Source: Lysobacterales bacterium
GTDB lineage: Bacteria; Pseudomonadota; Gammaproteobacteria; Xanthomonadales; SZUA-36
Length of the DNA stretch: 8,006 bases
NCBI GenBank assembly: GCA_029287515.1
Contig: JARFQZ010000119.1
Location: 1-8,006, forward strand
Direction of reading: 5' to 3'
Within the stretch, counting starts at the first letter, position 1. Every line of letters begins with the position of its first letter. Below, piece after piece: positions 6,015 through 8,006 of this stretch. Position numbers and translations under genes: made by a program. The notes under the pieces are model-generated. The model was not told the DNA's origin, made no database searches, and worked only from the letters and a program-made list of their open reading frames with translations.

Positions 6015-6751
6015 TTCAGCGCCTCCATGGCTTCGGCGACCGTAAAGCAGCCTTCCAGCAGGGCTTTGCCGGTGATCGCCGAGTGTGCCCCGGTGCCATT
6101 GAGTTTTTGCAGGTCCAGCAAACCGCTGACTCCGCCGGAAGCCTGCAACAGCATATCGGGATAACGCGACGTAATTTCTGAATAGAGGTCCAGGTTGGGA
6201 CCGGACATCGCGCCATCCCGGCTGATGTCGGTGCACAGCAGGTGCCTGAGTCCCTTGTCCGAATAAAAATCGAGTAGCGACCAGAGTGACTGTTCCGAAC
6301 CTCTCGTCCAACCATGGGTTCGTGGCCAGGGTATTCCGTCCTCATCGATCCGCACATCGAGGGCGGCTACCAGGCGGTCCTGTCCAAACCGGCTGAGCCA
6401 ATCGGCAAAGGTGTCGGGCTCATTTACCGACAGGCTTCCAACCACCACCCGGTCGGCGCCGTGATCCAGGCGCATGCTGATGTCGGTTTCGCCTCTGACT
6501 CCGCCACCGGTCTGAACCGACTGTTCTGCGAGTTCCAGCAACCTGAACAGGGGCCTGGTGTCGGCATCCGCGCCGTCGCGGGATGCGGCCAGGTCAACCA
6601 CGTGCAACCATTTCGCCCCTTCTTTTGCATAGGTTGCAGCCAGCCTGGCAGCGTCGAGTTCGTAGACTTTGCATTTTTTGAAGTCGCCGTGCATCAGGCG
6701 GACACAACTGCCGTCCAGCAAATCGATGGCGGGGATAATCTGAACGCTCAT
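6011..6751 (-). CDS. hisA: ProFAR isomerase (1-(5-phosphoribosyl)-5-[(5-phosphoribosylamino)methylideneamino]imidazole-4-carboxamide isomerase)
   Basis: HisA is a 246-residue (beta/alpha)8 barrel catalysing the Amadori rearrangement of ProFAR to PRFAR, between HisIE and HisH/HisF. The N-terminus I-I-P-A-I-D-L-L-D-G carries the catalytic base Asp10. The general acid is Asp175 in C-T-D-I-S-R-D-G. Also present are Q-T-G-G-G-V-R (80-86), V-V-V-G-S (102-106), A-L-D-V-R-I-D (130-136) with Asp132, the conserved Trp148, and A-S-G-G-V (204-208). The length matches the family (about 245). The start ATG 6751 is embedded in the ATGA overlap with the hisH stop. The nearest purine-rich stretch (GGAG) is about 11 nt away, so coupled re-initiation is the likely mode. 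The C-terminus contains the hisF ribosome site. No unusual residues were noticed. Confidence 0.97.
   Translation of the reverse strand: MSVQIIPAIDLLDGSCVRLMHGDFKKCKVYELDAARLAATYAKEGAKWLHVVDLAASRDGADADTRPLFRLLELAEQSVQTGGGVRGETDISMRLDHGADRVVVGSLSVNEPDTFADWLSRFGQDRLVAALDVRIDEDGIPWPRTHGWTRGSEQSLWSLLDFYSDKGLRHLLCTDISRDGAMSGPNLDLYSEITSRYPDMLLQASGGVSGLLDLQKLNGTGAHSAITGKALLEGCFTVAEAMEALK
6022..6026 (-). promoter_or_regulatory. Ribosome binding site of hisF inside the hisA 3' end
   Basis: GGAGG on the - strand, within the Met-Glu-Ala codons at the end of hisA, lies 7 nt before the ATG at 6014. It settles the hisF start in favour of this ATG over the downstream GTG. Confidence 0.7.
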
Positions 6752-7344
6752 GGCAGGGGGTGCTCCAGGAATCCGCGCAGCAGTTCGGCGCCGGCGCCGG
6801 CCGACCGTTCCGGGTGAAACTGGGCGCCGTAGAAATTGTCCTTGCGAACAATGGCGCTGAACGTGCTGCCGTGCCGGCTGGTGGACAAGGTCCATTCATT
6901 CACCGGCGCTGCGTAAGAATGTACGAAATAAAACCATTTGCCGTTGAGGCGATCGCTCAGGCTGTCTGCTTTCTGGCTGATGATCGAGTTCCAGCCCATG
7001 TGCGGAACCCTGAGTTCCGCGGTTTCTTCCAGCTTCCGCAGCCGCCCCGGAATGATGCCCAGCAGCTGCGCGTTATCTTCTTCTGAGGAATCGAAAAGCA
7101 ATTGCATGCCCAGGCAGATGCCAAGCACCGGTTGGGTGAGCTCGCGAAGGGTATGGACCAGCCCGTGTTCTCCAAGCACTTCCATGGCCCGGCCGGCCGC
7201 GCCAACACCCGGCAGGATGACCCGGTCCGCCGACCGGATGGTAGCGGCATCATCGGTAAATTCAGGCTCTGCTCCCAGGCGGTGCAGGGCATGCAGCACC
7301 GACGAGATATTGGCTCCGCCGCTATTGACTACCGCAACGGACAT
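6748..7344 (-). CDS. hisH: Imidazole glycerol phosphate synthase, glutamine amidotransferase subunit
   Basis: HisH is a 198-residue class I glutaminase that supplies ammonia to HisF. The catalytic triad is visible: Cys77 in G-I-C-L-G-M-Q, and His177 and Glu179 in Q-F-H-P-E-R-S. The oxyanion strand P-G-V-G is at 45-48, and H-M-G-W-N (115-119) contacts the HisF side in known structures. The N-terminus reads V-V-N-S-G-G-A-N-I-S-S-V rather than the common D-Y-G-x-G-N, a variant I associate with gammaproteobacterial HisH. The length is normal. The start ATG 7344 shares one base with the hisB stop (TGATG), and AAGGGA lies 8 nt upstream of it. The stop overlaps the hisA ATG by 4 nt. The partner HisF is two genes downstream in the same operon. 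Confidence 0.97.
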   Translation of the reverse strand: MSVAVVNSGGANISSVLHALHRLGAEPEFTDDAATIRSADRVILPGVGAAGRAMEVLGEHGLVHTLRELTQPVLGICLGMQLLFDSSEEDNAQLLGIIPGRLRKLEETAELRVPHMGWNSIISQKADSLSDRLNGKWFYFVHSYAAPVNEWTLSTSRHGSTFSAIVRKDNFYGAQFHPERSAGAGAELLRGFLEHPLP

Positions 7345-8006
7345 CAGAGCATTCCCTTCGTGCTCGGCAACTCGTTACCCTGCCTGGCCAATGCCGGTTT
7401 CAATGCCCTGCCGGCGCCCTTGAACAGGGCCTCAACCATGTGGTGCGTATTTTCACCAGTGACCTGCAGGTGGATTGCAGCACCCAGGGACTGGCTGAGC
7501 GAAGCGAAGAAGTGCCGCACCATTTCGGTGGAGAATGCACCCACGTTGTCGCGGGGGAATTCTGCCTCGAACACCAGCGCCGGCCGTCCCGACAGGTCAA
7601 TGGCTACTTGCGCCAGTGACTCGTCCATCGGCAGCACGAAGCCGTAGCGCCCGATTCCTCTGCGGTCGCCCAGCGCAGAATCCAGAGCCTGGCCCAGCGC
7701 CAATGCGCAGTCTTCCACAGTGTGGTGCTCATCGATCTCGAGATCGCCCTGGCAGCTCAGTTCAAGCCGGAAGCCGCCGTGGCTCGCCAATTGATCCAGC
7801 ATGTGGTCGAAAAAACCGATTCCGGTTCCGATTTCGCTGCTTCCGCCTGCATCCAGGTCCACGGACACCCGGATATCCGTTTCGTTGGTTTTCCGTTCCA
7901 CTCTGGCCTGGCGGGGCCGGTTCACCAGCTGGTGTGTGATCGAGGCCCAGTCTTCGAAGCCATCGCCGATGCGCAGTCCCCCGATACCCATGTTCTCAGC
8001 CAGTTG
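7344..8006 (-). CDS. hisB: Bifunctional histidinol-phosphatase / imidazoleglycerol-phosphate dehydratase, N-terminus off window
   Basis: The frame runs open to the right edge (the first full codon there is Gln), so only the last 220 residues are visible. The first ATG in the fragment (7991) is internal: Q-L-A-E-N-M-G-I-G-G-L-R is the end of a HAD-type histidinol-phosphatase domain, as in E. coli HisB. The dehydratase domain follows and is complete. Counting from the Met at 7991, it has F-F-D-H-M-L-D-Q-L-A-S-H-G-G (60-73), the metal motif H-H-T-V-E-D (89-94), S-T-E-M (154-157), N-T-H-H-M-V-E (181-187), and the C-terminal L-P-S-T-K-G-M-L. It dehydrates IGP to imidazole acetol phosphate; the missing N-terminal domain would dephosphorylate histidinol phosphate. 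The stop overlaps the hisH start by one base. The operon promoter must lie further right. Confidence 0.96.
   Translation of the reverse strand, partial: QLAENMGIGGLRIGDGFEDWASITHQLVNRPRQARVERKTNETDIRVSVDLDAGGSSEIGTGIGFFDHMLDQLASHGGFRLELSCQGDLEIDEHHTVEDCALALGQALDSALGDRRGIGRYGFVLPMDESLAQVAIDLSGRPALVFEAEFPRDNVGAFSTEMVRHFFASLSQSLGAAIHLQVTGENTHHMVEALFKGAGRALKPALARQGNELPSTKGML

Noticed and set aside
6015..6311. N-terminal extension of hisF by 99 codons in the same frame
   Set aside because: It lies fully within hisA in another frame. The ATG at 6014 has a strong ribosome site and the correct HisF N-terminus.

Overview
The window looks like a chromosomal segment of a fairly GC-rich gammaproteobacterium. 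The basis is a his operon in the order hisB-hisH-hisA-hisF-hisIE, with a HisB of the fused phosphatase/dehydratase type and a fused HisI-HisE, plus a HisH N-terminus of the SGGAN type. The genus cannot be fixed from the sequence alone. Coding density is very high: the longest gap between genes is the 144 bp divergent spacer at 1360-1503. No RNA gene, CRISPR array, insertion sequence or prophage signature was seen.

Left part (1-1359): the 3' end of a beta-CASP metallo-beta-lactamase RNA-processing protein on the + strand meets, tail to tail, a small uncharacterised 92-residue gene on the - strand. Middle (1360-3672): a divergent promoter region with a near-perfect 10-5-10 inverted repeat, then two + strand membrane transporters. 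The first is a DAACS-type dicarboxylate/amino acid:cation symporter, apparently leaderless. The second is an EamA-type drug/metabolite transporter directly behind it.

Right part (3683-8006), all on the - strand: from upstream (right edge) to downstream, hisB (cut by the window edge), hisH, hisA, hisF and hisIE. They are packed with 1, 4, 4 and 7 nt overlaps. After 29 nt comes a class II glutamine amidotransferase that most resembles, from memory, the yeast glutathione-degradation subunit Dug3. The his genes cover the middle and end of histidine synthesis: HisIE converts PR-ATP to ProFAR, HisA isomerises it, HisH/HisF make imidazole glycerol phosphate and AICAR, and HisB dehydrates IGP and later dephosphorylates histidinol phosphate. 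hisG, hisD and hisC would be expected beyond the right edge.

The items most worth a second look are the Dug3-like amidotransferase at the end of the his operon, the operator-like dyad between the divergent genes, the apparently leaderless symporter with an Asn in place of the usual sodium-site Asp, and the small orphan gene. I did not find convincing evidence for a wholly new multi-gene system here.
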